A stretch of DNA of 64,000 bases from Symsagittifera roscoffensis (lineage: Eukaryota > Xenacoelomorpha > Acoela > Convolutidae): NCBI RefSeq assembly GCF_963678635.1, contig NC_087062.1:3931556-3995555 (forward strand), in the 5' to 3' direction. Shown here piece by piece: positions 1 through 11,120 of this stretch (position 1 is its first letter; each line of letters opens with the position of its first letter). The notes beneath the pieces were generated by a model. It did not search any database. It worked only from the letters and a program-made list of their open reading frames with translations, and had not been told where the DNA came from. Position numbers and translations under genes: made by a program.

Positions 1-109
1 TTGAACTTGAACCCGGGCACGTAGTCCACAATGATGTCGGGATACTCGAATTCTCTGAATCGGCTGCTGCTTATAATCACTTCCACAAACACTTCGTCTG
101 TCCTGTTTT
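1..109 (-). CDS. Candidate partial exon of an unidentified protein gene
   Basis: On the minus strand a possible acceptor (TTTAGTCAG) precedes an open frame reading to the window edge. The peptide is rich in Val, Ile, Phe and Tyr (for example EVFVEVIISSS and FEYPDIIVDYVPGF) and looks like folded protein rather than random AT-rich translation. It could be a later exon of the minus-strand gene starting at 2441. However, the phase does not join directly to the exon ending at 1487, so at least one further exon would be needed. I do not recognise the family. A chance open frame of 36 codons is possible. Confidence 0.35.
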
Positions 110-1486
110 CTGACTAAAGCACGTTCTGATTAATGCTTACACTCACTAACGGCCATTAAAATTGTGTCTATTTTCTGGAATATTCTTAAACAATTTTTCT
201 AATTTGGTTCAATATTGATAATTTACCATTCAAGGTAATTTAGTAAACTAGCTATTCACACAGAGGCAACGCTTCGCTTTGCAAACACTAGCGAGAACAC
301 GGCAAAAAGCAGCTCTAGAAAGTGCAATAAGAAAAAAAATAAAAATAAGCCTCGAATTAGCAAAAATTCGGCTAGGTCTAGGATTCAATCTGCGACTAAC
401 TGCAATCAAGAAATTTTGAGTCTCACCAACTAACCAGTGAATTCCCATAGGTTCCCATATTCACAGCTCCCAAAATAAAAAATAATTCGCATAAGTCCCA
501 GAATTTATGTTCTTGAATTCTGATTGGTTGAAGTTTGAGCCAACGAATTTCTGGATTGATTGTATACTGTTCAAGCAGCATAAACTCAAGCTGCAGAATA
601 GTGACCGCCGCAGCCGCGCCAACGCGTTGCGAGCTTACCACCAAAGGGTAGGACTCTATACGAAATTTAGAGACGGTTATCGCCGCGAAGCGGCGACGCA
701 CGCGTAGCGCACCCACCGGCGACCTTAAGCCGAGACTCGGTTAATTTAGTCTTTTGGCCAATTGAAAAAATTTGGAGCTTATGCGACTGCTATTTTATTT
801 TGGGACTGATTTTTCATTTTGGGACCTATGAATACGCACCAACTAACCACTCAAGCTTAACTACCGACAAACACTAGTCACGAATAAAGCAGCTACATAT
901 GCTAAAAAAAATTGTCAATTCGATGCAGCAAAATAGGCACCAAATACAACTAGACACAATTTTGCAAGTAATAATTTGGAATATAACAAACTGAAGACTT
1001 CCATACTAATTTTGCATGTAACAAATCGCATAAAGCCACAATATGTAGAAATTATGCATTTCTAAAAATTGCAAGATATATTGAGTTGAAAAATTTCTGA
1101 AATCAAGTTTTTCTTATTGTTATGTTGTTTGGAACATAACTTTTTTCGGTTCATTTGATGAATTAACAAAGCATCAACTGTGTTAACTTGATAATTATCG
1201 AATGTCAAAGCAAATGCTATCAAAAACTGTAAAAGTGCCCCAATAGTAAAGTTGCGACTTGGGTTAGCAATAAATTTCTCAATAATAGACTAAGCTGATG
1301 CTAGTGCAATCATGTATATATGTAAACTGTATCATTGAATAAAAGATACTTTATGGCTGATACAAAATCAAAAAATTATTCCACATTAATTGATTTTGAA
1401 TGGATTTTTTCTGATGCAAATTTATCTTAATAAATGGAATTCTTTTTTGTCAATATAAAAAGAAAAAGACTGAATTTAAAACTCAC
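110..1486. other. No gene recognised; repeat fragments
   Basis: AT-rich sequence with short open frames on both strands that lack family resemblance. Near 258-286 is an AGAGGC...GCTTCGC motif resembling the dispersed repeat seen elsewhere in the window. A GC-rich patch at about 670-735 contains a small palindrome (CGCCGCGAAGCGGCG). Missing exons of the flanking minus-strand candidate gene could lie here, but none can be defended. Confidence 0.4.
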
Positions 1487-1809
1487 ATTCGCATATTTCA
1501 GAATCCGGATTTCAAACCCCTCTGCAGTTTCCATGGTCTTCGTTTTATTTTTAGTCACAATCTTGATTTCCGGCTTGATTTCACAAGAAGATTGATTAGT
1601 CACATTCGCACAATGCACCCTCTCTGTTACGTTCAGCTTATGACGATGCTTCAAATTAATGTCTTCATCTGGTATGTATGCGATGCCGTAAACATGTTTC
1701 TGTTCTCGTTCAGCGACTTTAGAAATCTTCATGTAGCAACTCATACAAACTGTTTCGTGGTGCAATATAGAATAGGTGGTACATTTTTTCCTGCAGTGTA
1801 TAAGAAATT
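1487..1809 (-). CDS. Candidate exon 2, Cys-rich secreted glycoprotein
   Basis: The minus-strand open frame encodes about 107 residues with a cysteine cluster near its start (HCRKKC, then CMSC) and several N-glycosylation sequons (NVT twice, NQS, NKT), which suggests an extracellular domain. The 3' end abuts a good donor (AAT|GTGAGT). Two acceptors are possible. AG|AA at 1809 joins in frame with the phase-1 donor of the candidate first exon. TGCAG|G at 1790 has a better consensus but the wrong phase for that donor. The family is not recognised; a cytokine or receptor ectodomain is conceivable but unproven. Confidence 0.4.
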
Positions 1810-1924
1810 CTTCAATTCAGAATTTTGACCGGAATAGAATTTTAACCTAAATTTCATTTTGAAAAAAATTAATACCCTAATTAGTATGCAAAACTTTTAA
1901 TAATTCCTTTTTACAGTTTTTTTT

Positions 1925-2202
1925 TGTTATTTTTTTAATCGCCTTTAAATATCTTGGTGGTAAAAATGTTCTAACTTTAACTAATATTACTTTAACCAAT
2001 GTCGCTTCGGGTAGCATGCTTTTTCTATCAATTTTTATTCAACTTCCGCTTGTCGTGGTTGTAAGTTCTTCAGCGGAAGTTAAATAAAAAAATGGATAGA
2101 AATAACATGCTACCCGAAGCGAAATAGGCTAAAGTGCCATTAGTTAAAGTTAGAACATTTTTACCACCAGGATATTTAAATACGATTAAAAAAATATACA
2201 AA
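1925..2202. repeat. Long foldback (inverted repeat, 21-nt loop)
   Basis: The left arm (about 1925-2050) is the near-complete reverse complement of the right arm (2072-2202), with a loop at 2051-2071. Stem sequence includes AACTTCCGCT at the loop base and a conserved CTACCCGAAGCG block. The arms carry scattered mismatches. It lies in the putative intron between the candidate secreted-protein exons. It could be a foldback transposon, a MITE dimer or a hairpin-RNA source. Confidence 0.85.
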
Positions 2203-2257
2203 GAAAAATTGCAAAAAAAACTATTTCTAGTTTGTACCACCCAAGCTAATATATCAC

Positions 2258-2441
2258 CTGTCTCGTTACCATAACGAGAATTCGTGTCATTTTGCAGGAT
2301 TTCGCACGAGTTTTCGTGAAAATCGCCGGTGTAGATTTGAGCGATTTGAGAGCTGTTTCCGCAAATATTGCTTTCGGATGATAATGTAGGTAGTATCAAT
2401 GATTGTAAAATTGTTGCAAATACAAATTTACCTTGCAGCAT
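2258..2441 (-). CDS. Candidate exon 1 with signal peptide
   Basis: The frame starts at ATG (2441). It encodes a hydrophobic leader (FVFATILQSLILPTL) followed by a polar segment with two cysteines and sequons NSS, NDT and NET, as expected for the start of a secreted or type-I membrane protein. Possible donors are ACAG|GTGATA (exon end 2258) and TATG|GTAACG (exon end 2270). Both are phase 1, and both join in frame to the downstream exon if that begins at 1809. Beyond the donor the frame runs into the foldback repeat and loses protein-like character. The family is unknown. Confidence 0.4.
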
Positions 2442-4077
2442 TTTTACGGATTAAAAAAAAGTCGGATGCGGAAGGTTAAAGATAATGAAAAAATGAAGAA
2501 ATGGTAACAAACGTCAACACTAGACTTGCAATCAGGTTGAGACTCAATTATGCTTCCAACTGACAGTAAAATCAGTTTATTGTGATAAGGAAATTATGAT
2601 AAGAACCAATTCAGATCACGCCAATTTTGTAATTGGTAAGAAACAGCAGAAATCAGAATAAACAGCCGATGCGCATGAACAAAGTGCGCTTTTTTACGAA
2701 AAGGTTATTTTACAATAACGAGCAAATTGTTTCAAGCGTAAAGCCATGCAAATATTCGCTCCACATATACCAATCAAAAAACAACACATCAAAAATAATC
2801 AGTCCACTAAACATTATGAAGCAAAAAAATAATGGCTCTGCTTTAAGTCTATACAAATTCAGACGATACTAACTAAAAGGTACAAATTCCGGTAATGATT
2901 TATGATAAAATTTAGGTAATTAATTTCTATCAGTCGAAAAAATCGAGTCAGTTTAAGCAATTATAGTTTGTAAATCGGTGATATTTGTTGATCAAAGAGC
3001 CCGGTAAGCTAATTGTATCAGTCGCGTGTCGATTATACCTGAAACAGAATAAAATCGATCAAAAACTGAACTTCAAGCACCAAATTTTTTTTCCGAAACT
3101 TATCAATTTGCTTTCTAATCACAAGACAGCATTTTGAAAACGGACTTATAAATATGACATTTAACGGTAATTTCCAATTGTTATCAAAAGTTGTCTTTTC
3201 TATGTTTCTATGCCAACCTTAGCATGGTAAAACTTCAAGCGAGTTGGTGTTAAACAGCGACATGTTTAATAGGAAAGATTGTTCAGATTACTTCAATTTG
3301 GTCTGACAAGCTGGGTTGTTTTTAATTTTGCCCAACTCTTGCGTGAAGCCTGGTGACCAGGGTTTTCCATTATGTTTATGGAAAAAGGGGGCTAACAAAA
3401 CAAAGAAATCAAAACAAAAATGATTTCCTGCAAATTTTGCCAGCGGATACCTAATAAGCTGAAACGCAAGCGAACACCGCACAAAAGCAAGTGGAATAAA
3501 TTCTGACTATTGGTAGAAGTTAATCTCATTCGTTTCATTGCATTCCGATTAAAAATATGAGAGCTTGCACATAAAATTTACACAGAGGCGGAGCGGACCT
3601 TCAAATCACTTGCGATACAATGTAAACATTGCATGGAAAACTAGAGCGACAAGAAACGAGACAAAATTCACTCAGACGAAAATATTTTACAAAAATATTC
3701 TACCTAAATTTTCTTGTTTGCTCGAGAAAGCAAATTACCAGCGTTAAAAATTTATCTTTCAAATTTATCTTTCGAAGACTACGCTTCCACAGCGCAGATA
3801 GCTCCGCTTTCGTAGAATCGTACCAATGTAACAAGCAATGTAGCATCATGAAAGAAAACTTGAAATTATCGAAAAAATTCGAACCACCAAATTTGTCATA
3901 CCTAATGCACAATTGGCCATTCTACTGTATTACATGCATAACTAACCTGAGCGTAAGAACTATTAGTCATTAACTTAAGTAGTAGAGCAAACAAATGGTC
4001 GAGTTCAAAATAGTTCATTCTTCAAAGATATCGTCCCTCCTATGCCAGAATATAAAATTTGACAAAATCGGCGAAAT
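2442..4077. other. No gene recognised; upstream region and repeats
   Basis: AT-rich sequence upstream of the candidate secreted-protein gene. Small open frames here show no domain. A copy of the dispersed AGAGGCG-AGC / TTGCGATACAA repeat begins near 3579. At 3209 a 17-bp sequence (TGCCAACCTTAGCATGG) appears that recurs inverted near 6392. Confidence 0.4.
3579..3665 (+). repeat. Dispersed repeat copy (ACACAGAGGCG family)
   Basis: It begins ACACAGAGGCGGAGC, continues with CACTTGCGATACAA and a stretch like GCATGGAAAACTAG, then GAAACGAGAC. The same ordered blocks recur near 21128, 22659 and 23318 and partly near 9605 and 10170. Function unknown; probably a short non-autonomous element. Confidence 0.7.
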
Positions 4078-4152
4078 CCCCCCCCCTAAAAAACCGGCGC
4101 CCCCCCCCCCCTAAAAAACCGGCGACCCCCCCCCCCCCCAAAAAAAAAAAAT
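4078..4152. repeat. C-tract cluster with CTAAAAAACCGGCG units
   Basis: Runs of 8 to 15 C residues are separated by a repeated CTAAAAAACCGGCG spacer (about 2.5 units), then an A-tract. The complementary strand is G-rich and could form quadruplex-like structures. Run lengths in such tracts are often unreliable in assemblies. Confidence 0.85.
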
Positions 4153-6410
4153 CGGAACTAAGAAAGCGACTGTTATGAAATTCAGAGGAGCGATTCGACC
4201 CAGGCATACGAAAAACGGGACCTTCAGACCCTTGGAGGGCAAGTGATAATGGTCCCCGGAAGTGTAAATGGCCCTAGCAGAACTCGGAAACTAGCGGCGG
4301 TAATGGTCTCAAAATTTAATATGTTGTAATCCTAGTTGAGGGAAGCTTAAGTTCGGAACCCCAGACCCCTAGGATTCTCACTTCCGGTTTTATGCCCTAA
4401 GTAAACAAACCCACCCCTAACTTCTCGGCCTCCAATGAGCGCACGGAGGTGAAACTTGGAGGGTTGATAGTTAGTAGCTAGATACATCTTGTGTTATAAT
4501 TTGAAGCAAATCCGGCGGTTGGACCGGAAGTTATTAGCACTTGGGAAAAACACCCCCGAAACCGGAAACAGGCAATTTACGCAGAATAATGGACGGTGGC
4601 ATAATGATTTTATTGCGGCAATCGACATAAGATACGAACCCCGAAAAAAGGCCCATAGTGAGTGAAAACCCTCCGGCGACTCCTTCCGGTGTTAATAGCC
4701 TTTTTCCTGAAAAAGTGAAAATGTGTCTTAGAAATGGTATAACTTGTGAAGTACTTATGGGATATGGACGAAACTTGGTATTTAGAGATTCTGCAACCAA
4801 ATATGGATGTTTGACCCCGGTTGACCACTGTGTGACCTTAAGTTGACCTTTGGTCATTTTGACCCCAAAACTGCATAGAAAACCCCGAGATTACCACCGG
4901 AAAGTGGCGTATTCCCCAGCCCAACCCCTGAAATGAGAATGGGTCTCCTTGCTAAAAGTTGCGAGGAAACTTGTATTTTGAGAACTAGAGCAGAAGTTGA
5001 GAGATATATAGTTTACATTGCAACTTTGGAGAAGTAGAGTTAATTCCAAGTGGACTTGGTAAATATTGGGTTCAGTTAAGCTTGGCAAATGATCTAATAA
5101 TAGCAATTCAATTAGACTTAAGAAAAGTAGTTCCAGAGGAAAATGATAATATGACCGCAGCATGAACGGACGGGGAGTTTACTTGGCTCCCGGAGGTGAC
5201 TTTTGGCTTTACTTGACCCCTAATAGACGAACTAAGTTCCTCTGATATCTAGATGCCGGGATTGGAATAGAGTACAGATAGAAATTTTAGATGCTTGGAA
5301 TGAATTAGCTACCCATGAAAAGGGTCTCCCCCTACCCTTGGGAGGTCGGAACATTAACGTGATAATTAAAATAAAGAACTTGGGAGGGTCACACTGAGTG
5401 AACATAGCATGGTTTGGAGGTAGAGTTTAACTCGAGGGCTGAAGCTCATTCAGGTCAGGAACTAATTGATTAGAATCGTATGACATTTGTTTGCTTGGTC
5501 AAATTGTGACGCCGCGCAACGCATACAGGGTATCTAATAAGCGAGAAAAGATTGATAAAAGAAACCAAATATGGCACGTGGCAGAGTTGACAGGAGGAGG
5601 GATATAGTCTTAAAACATGTGCGCACGGGCGATTTAAGCGGATACCAGGACTGATAGGGAATGGCGTGACTTAACTAAAACTAAGTGTAAAGAAAGATAA
5701 GGAATTGGAGGGTACCGGACAGCCTGTAAGCGTCAGAACAGTTGTTTACTACTATTAAGAGTAGTTGGTTCTCAGTCAGAGTAGAGAGCCATTGATACTG
5801 AGAGAGAGTATAGTTGGTTCTCAGTTAGTTAGAGAGAAAAATTATTGCTAGTTAGTCAAGTAGTTGGTTCTCGGAGTAAGAGAACAATTATAGCAGAAAC
5901 AGTAGATAGTTGGTTCTCATCAGATTCTCTGGAGAGAGAACAGTTTAGTACCAGTGGAGTTTGTGAGAAGTTAATAGCAATTAGGCAATTGTGCTGATAA
6001 ATCGCGGACCCTTTCCTTTTGATTTAATTATTAGATTATATTCTGACCACTCAGAGCCTTCTTTAATTAGACGTATATTCATCTGAATTAAATTACAATT
6101 GAAAGTACTTGCGATTGTATCGAGTAAACAAGACAGCCTGAATAGCATAACAAAAGAAGGGGTGCAAGCAACATACTACAATACAGAATACTTGCCACCA
6201 AAAGAACCCTTTCGGGATAGTAGATAGTAGTGAATCTCGGTCGCCCAGCTGAATTCAATGCCCAAGGGACGACTTTGCGGTGTCGTTAAGATAGAGAAAA
6301 CGAACCTTGCGAAGCAATCCCCTAAATCTACACCTAAGTAACGTACTGTTCCGATACACTTATTTATATGTCCAAACTAAAATCAACTTCCCATGCTAAG
6401 GTTGGCAGGA
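4153..6410. other. Higher-GC non-coding block, probable unclassified element
   Basis: This stretch is less AT-biased than its surroundings and has recurrent short words (CCGGAA, GACCCC, GGAGG). No open frame here has protein character. It ends near a 17-bp sequence at 6392 that is inverted relative to the one at 3209. An internal array of a TAGTTGGTTCTC motif lies at 5757-5925. It could be an LTR or a non-autonomous DNA element; I found no matching second LTR. Confidence 0.35.
5757..5925 (+). repeat. Irregular array of TAGTTGGTTCTC motif
   Basis: Four copies of TAGTTGGTTCTC (near 5761, 5812, 5863 and 5909) are spaced about 46-52 bp apart, with variable AGAGAGA-rich spacers between. The regular spacing with divergent spacers suggests a decayed minisatellite or repeated binding sites. 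Confidence 0.75.
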
Positions 6411-9330
6411 ACAGCTATCGCAAGGGAAGCATACCTAACAAATCTTCATAAGAGACAAAGGACGCAAGTAGGTATATCACTCAACAATTTTAAGGCGATG
6501 AAAAATCCAAAACATAGAGGACTGCCTGAGCAACGGCAAAATTAAAGCTAAAAACGTTTCAACCACAGTCGTCTTCATTAACCCACGCTCTTTTTTGGAA
6601 CTTTTTCAAAAATTTTTATAAATATTTCATGTTCTTAAAAAAACTACTTCCGACGCATGAAAAGTCCGAACAACCAAAGATTCAACCCGATCGAGCTGCC
6701 TAATCACTTTCCAAACAATACAAAGTAAAACCAAAAATACTTAAAAAAATCCACCAACAGAAAAGTTGGAAAAGTTTCACTGAAATTCTTAACCCAAAAA
6801 AATTGGCTTTTGATGAAAAAAAGCATTTTCGAAATCCGAAGAAAACAATACATCAAATTACAACTCTTTCTCTCCCAAGAAACTTTTTTTGAATTTTTTC
6901 TTTCGTAAGCATAGCAGAAAACTGGATCAATATGTAACTTTTTTAATCCGCTGGGAAATCTAAAATTTAAAATCTATTTTTGAACCGGAAAGTTATTCAT
7001 ATTTCTCACTGCTTTGGTAATTGATAGGCATAATTTGCCTGCCTTCTAGCAAATGAATTTGCGGTTAACTTAAAAATAAATAAAAAGTCATACTCCCAAA
7101 GTCAAACTTGAGCGTGATCAAAGTTAAGACATTTACCTAAAAAAGCGAAAAAAATCATCATGACCTTTATAAATGTTTTCACTACGTTAATTGACCCTTC
7201 AAATTTGACTTTGACTTGTTTTGTGAAAAAATTCAACTATGGATTTCAATGAAATAAATTTATGCGCCTTTAGAGCTCTTCTAATTTCAAGGGAAAATTA
7301 ACCCAATTTGAGAAAAAGGAACAATAGGTTTTTGTTATTCAGCATAGAAAACTGAAAATGAAAATCCAACTTCTACACCAGAAGCCGGTTACGTTTTTTG
7401 TGGCCTTTACACTTTTAAGTTTCGATATTTGAGTTTACCTCCTTTTAACAAAGTAAGCGAACTGAACTTGAAAAGAATCGCGAAAGTCAAAACGGGAAAA
7501 ATCAGACTTGAGCGTGAACAAATATTGTCACTTTCTTGAAAAAAAGCATCTTTTTCTTAGTGAGTGTCTTCAGAAAAATCATTGACACTTCATAATAAAA
7601 TAAAACATCGAATTACCTTGACTAAAAAACGGTTTTAGACAACTGCTGAGCAATCGCAGCTATGGTCAAATAAAAACAGAAAGACTAGGTTCTCAAAAGC
7701 GAGGAAGAACTTTTGGAAGAATACCAAGTACATGTTGTATATTTGTAGCAATACTCTAAATTGCAGAAAGCTATCGATCTCCAGTAAATTATCGTTAATT
7801 TTAAGTTCTGAGAGCTGAGCAAATTTTTTCAACGATATGCAATTTCGACAGCCCAAAAAAGGCAACAAGGATTCCATGAATTTCATTCTTGTTTATCAAA
7901 AATTAAAGATCCTTCAGAGCAAATTATACAATTGAAACAAAAAAATTTAATTTTAAAAAAATAGAAGGGGAAATTCAGGAAAACTTACCCGTAATCCAGA
8001 AGCGCTACCAAGACAGAGGTTCTGATATTCTCCGATTCACGTCACAAAAGCCATCGGAAAACTGTCAGATTAGCTCCAAATACAGGGATGTACATCAACT
8101 GCTGCTAGATTAGCAAACACTATAGTTAGCATACTGTAACTGAAATAATTTCAAACCTATTTGGAGTGCGATGTCAGTCATCATATAGCCAACCATAAAA
8201 ACTTATGAAGTGTACCAAAAGGTTACAAAAATTGCTAACAGAAGAAAAAAGAAAATTGCCAAAATATTATAATTTTTTATTTAGTGTTAAAAAAACACGA
8301 AGTTTTACAGCTCTTTGAATTTCAAGAAATAAATGAAAACTTAAAAAGACATGCATTTAGATACACTGGAAAATCAGATAAAAAGCGGCTATACACCAGC
8401 AACTAAAAAAGTGAGATGAGTTTGAAAACTGCATAAAAACCAAATCACAAGAACTAAAAACTGAATTTTTTAATTTTTTGACTATATGTAGAAACGGTTG
8501 ATAAGGTATTTAGATTATTTGTACCAAACGAAGACAATTTCTAGTAAAATGCTGCGCAATTTGTTTCATGAAAAAAATCAAAATATTGCAAAAAAAACTG
8601 AGCGTTACAGCCGACATATTTCACCGAAAAACGGTTTCATAAAAATCAACAAGTTTTTGTATGATGAAATTTAAATTTAAAAAGTTACTAAGCGTTCAAC
8701 CTTTCAAAATTAGAATTCAACAAAGCGATGTAGTTCGCTTGCAGAAAAATGGAAACTAAGTCGACAAAAATTAAACAGACAGCGATAAATCTTTTTAAAC
8801 AACAGAATTTTGATTTAATTTTTTTTACCTGAGAACTAATTTATTTACGGAAAAAGCTAGTATTTGATTTGACTGCAACACAGTTGCTATCGCAAATGTG
8901 TCAGAAACAAAAGGGGCAGAAAGATAGAGAATTCAAAGGAGACGGAAAAAACAGTTTGCAAATAGTTGAGTAGGAATTTTTTTGAAAACAAATGAAAAAA
9001 ATCAAAAAAACTGTCGAGAAACAACTATCAGCAGTAAATAAGCTTTTAGTTCTTACCGAGTGCCCACTATGCCGAAAAAGCAGGTAGACGTCCATTAAGC
9101 CGAAAAACGCCCCAAAACAAACTGTTGTTAAGACTTTGAGCGATCAAGTTTTAAAACTTTGATCTTTACTCGACAACCGGCCCAAGTTACAGCAGTAATT
9201 CAACAACACTCGCGACAAGGAAAACTGCTCACAGCTCAAACAAATATGTTATGTGGCAACTAAGCCGACAAAACATATGCAGACAATCAAAAATTTATCA
9301 ATTCAATTTTTACGGGAATATTTATTTAAC
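6411..9330. other. No gene recognised
   Basis: AT-rich sequence with no convincing exon. The part at about 7290-7480 resembles 19250-19460 in ordered blocks (TTTGAGAAAAA, CCTTTACACTTTT, CCTTTTAACA), showing a dispersed repeat. Near 9066-9110 begins the GCCGAAAAA / AAGCCGA repeat family that recurs at 10.8 and 21-24 kb. Confidence 0.45.
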
Positions 9331-9337
9331 AAAAATT

Positions 9338-9403
9338 CAGTCCGGTACTTGAACTAAAGACCCTCAGGGGCGAAGGCAAGTCCGTTACCTCCAGACCATG
9401 TGG
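9338..9403 (-). repeat. tRNA-derived SINE-like head
   Basis: The minus strand carries a B-box-like AGTTCAAGTACC and, upstream, an A-box-like TGGTCTGGAGG with an anticodon-arm-like stretch between. Two further copies (10913 and 23651) sit in the same larger repeat context, each followed on the plus strand by a TGGAAGTT or TGGATGTT block. A functional tRNA is unlikely because the acceptor ends do not pair. This is a SINE-like promoter region. Confidence 0.55.
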
Positions 9404-9604
9404 GCAGGAGACTGGAAGTTTTTAAGGTTCAAAAACAAAGCTTTAACAAATTTTTACGTCGAAAAAAGTCTAGTTCCCGATTACAAGAAACTTGCTCTGG
9501 TAAGTGTAATAAAAGACGTTTATGCAAAAAATGTATTGTCCAATTTTCCAGTGATTATTTTTCAAAAAGCGTGAATAAGGTGGAAAAAGCACGAATGAGA
9601 GGTT

Positions 9605-9670
9605 AAACATTTGCTTCGCACCACTTTCCATACCACCTAAAAACAGCATTGCAAGCTAGCAGACAGGAAA
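9605..9670 (+). repeat. Dispersed repeat fragment
   Basis: TTGCTTCGCACCACTT and GCATTGCAAGCTAGCAGA blocks match the dispersed repeat best seen at 22659-22745. The 5' AGAGGCGAAGC part is missing. Confidence 0.55.
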
Positions 9671-10469
9671 AAAGGATGACCGCCAAGTCCAAAAAACAAT
9701 TGAAAAAAATTCGAAAAAACCAGAACTAAAACTTCTAAATAGTTTGAAACGATGTTAAACGCTAACTTTTTTTGAAACGGAATATGAAACATGTCCTGTC
9801 AGACTCGAGCTGAGCACCTTAGCCGTCCCTGTCCTTTTCAAATACTACAGAGCAAAAAGGCCGGAAACGCTAAGAAACTTGAATTCATTATAAATTAAAC
9901 CTAACTTTAACATTTCTAATTTTGACCATTCTGTGAATAAAGGAAAAAATCAACTACCCGATTGCAATTCCCTTATTGGTCGCAAAGTTAAAAACAAAAA
10001 CATTGTTCGCCCCTTTCCTTAAATACACTTTCTTTTTTCTTTTCAAACGGCGCAAAATAAGGTGACTCAGCCGCTATAACTTGCACCGAAACTACTCAAG
10101 CGGATAAAAACGAAAAAAAAATTATACATATTTCGAGCATTAAATTTACAAATAAGAAAGAAACTTTCAATACAGAGGCGAAGCGTAGTATTGCTTATTA
10201 CCAAATAGAGTAAAAAGAAAATAACTACGTCAAAAAAAACTTTTCTTTGGAAAAATGAAAAATTCAATTTTAGAAAAACAGACTAGAAAACAATTAACAC
10301 TCTTGTAGTATTTTCCGATCGTTCACTAAGCCGATAACACGTGGTTAGATGTCAATTGATTCGAGCACAAAAATGCTAAAGAAAATTAATGTCATAAAAA
10401 AACTAAGAGCGATTCAGTTGTTAATTTTTTTATGCTACGACCAAACTGATTTTTTAAAACAATTATAGT

Positions 10470-10735
10470 AATCAATTTATTCCCTGAAACCGATGCAAAA
10501 AAATTCACTAAATCGACAAAACATAAGCCGTAATCATTTAAGCCGAATATAATTTCAAAAATCTACAAAAGACCCAAAATCTACGGAAAATATACCAGTG
10601 ACTGGTATATATTGTATTTTTTTGTATTTTGTTTCTTAGAAATTTTATTCGGCCTAAATGATTCCGGCTGATGTTTTGTTGGTTTGGTGAAATTATTGCA
10701 TCGGTTTAAGGGGATAAATTGGCAGTCAGGGTTAG
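10470..10735. repeat. Imperfect foldback, arms about 125 bp
   Basis: The centre is a perfect small hairpin (TATACCAGTGACTGGTATA). Flanking blocks pair across it: AACCGATGCA with TGCATCGGTT, GACAAAACATAAGCCG with CGGCTGATGTTTTGTTG, and ATCATTTAAGCCGAAT with ATTCGGCCTAAATGAT. It is built from the AAGCCGACAAAACAT dispersed repeat, so it may be two inverted copies of that repeat. Confidence 0.8.
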
Positions 10736-10809
10736 TAATTAACAAATTACATGAGTTAAGCAAAGACACTCGAGACTGCATAGACAATGCTTACAAGCCA
10801 ATAAAAATC

Positions 10810-11120
10810 CGTGGTGTGGCAACGAAGCCGACAAAACATAAGCCGACAAACTAACGTCCGACTAATCAATTTCTCCCGGAAAACAACTTCAATTTCAGAC
10901 ACTAAAAAAACAAGACCAGGACGCAACTTGAACTACAGACCATAGGGTGCTAAGGCAACTGGATTACCTTCAGACCAGGTGGGATGCCGCCTGGATGTTG
11001 CCAAGTGTCAATAATACAAAAATATCAATTACTTACAAAGTTATAAAAAAAAATTGTTTACGGGAAATAAGTCTAGTTCCTGATTAATAGACATTTGCTC
11101 TCGCAAGTATAATAGTAGCT
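10810..11120 (-). repeat. Dispersed repeat with tRNA-like head (second copy)
   Basis: It contains GGCAACGAAGCCGACAAAACAT, then a tRNA-like segment (10913-10982, minus strand), then TCTAGTTCCTGATTA and TTGCTCTCGCAAGTATAAT. The same order occurs at 9250-9520 and, diverged, at 23540-23850. This suggests one non-autonomous family several hundred bp long. Confidence 0.55.

Noticed and set aside
4534-5163. Minus-strand frames of 70-107 codons in the higher-GC block
   Set aside because: They overlap each other in different frames and have no motif; the block looks non-coding.
9338-9403. Possible functional tRNA gene on the minus strand
   Set aside because: Boxes A and B are recognisable but the acceptor stem and anticodon arm do not pair properly; a SINE-like head is more likely.
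10067-10267. Hydrophobic minus-strand frame resembling a small membrane protein
   Set aside because: It spans a copy of the AGAGGCGAAGC repeat. The hydrophobicity comes from T-rich antisense sequence.
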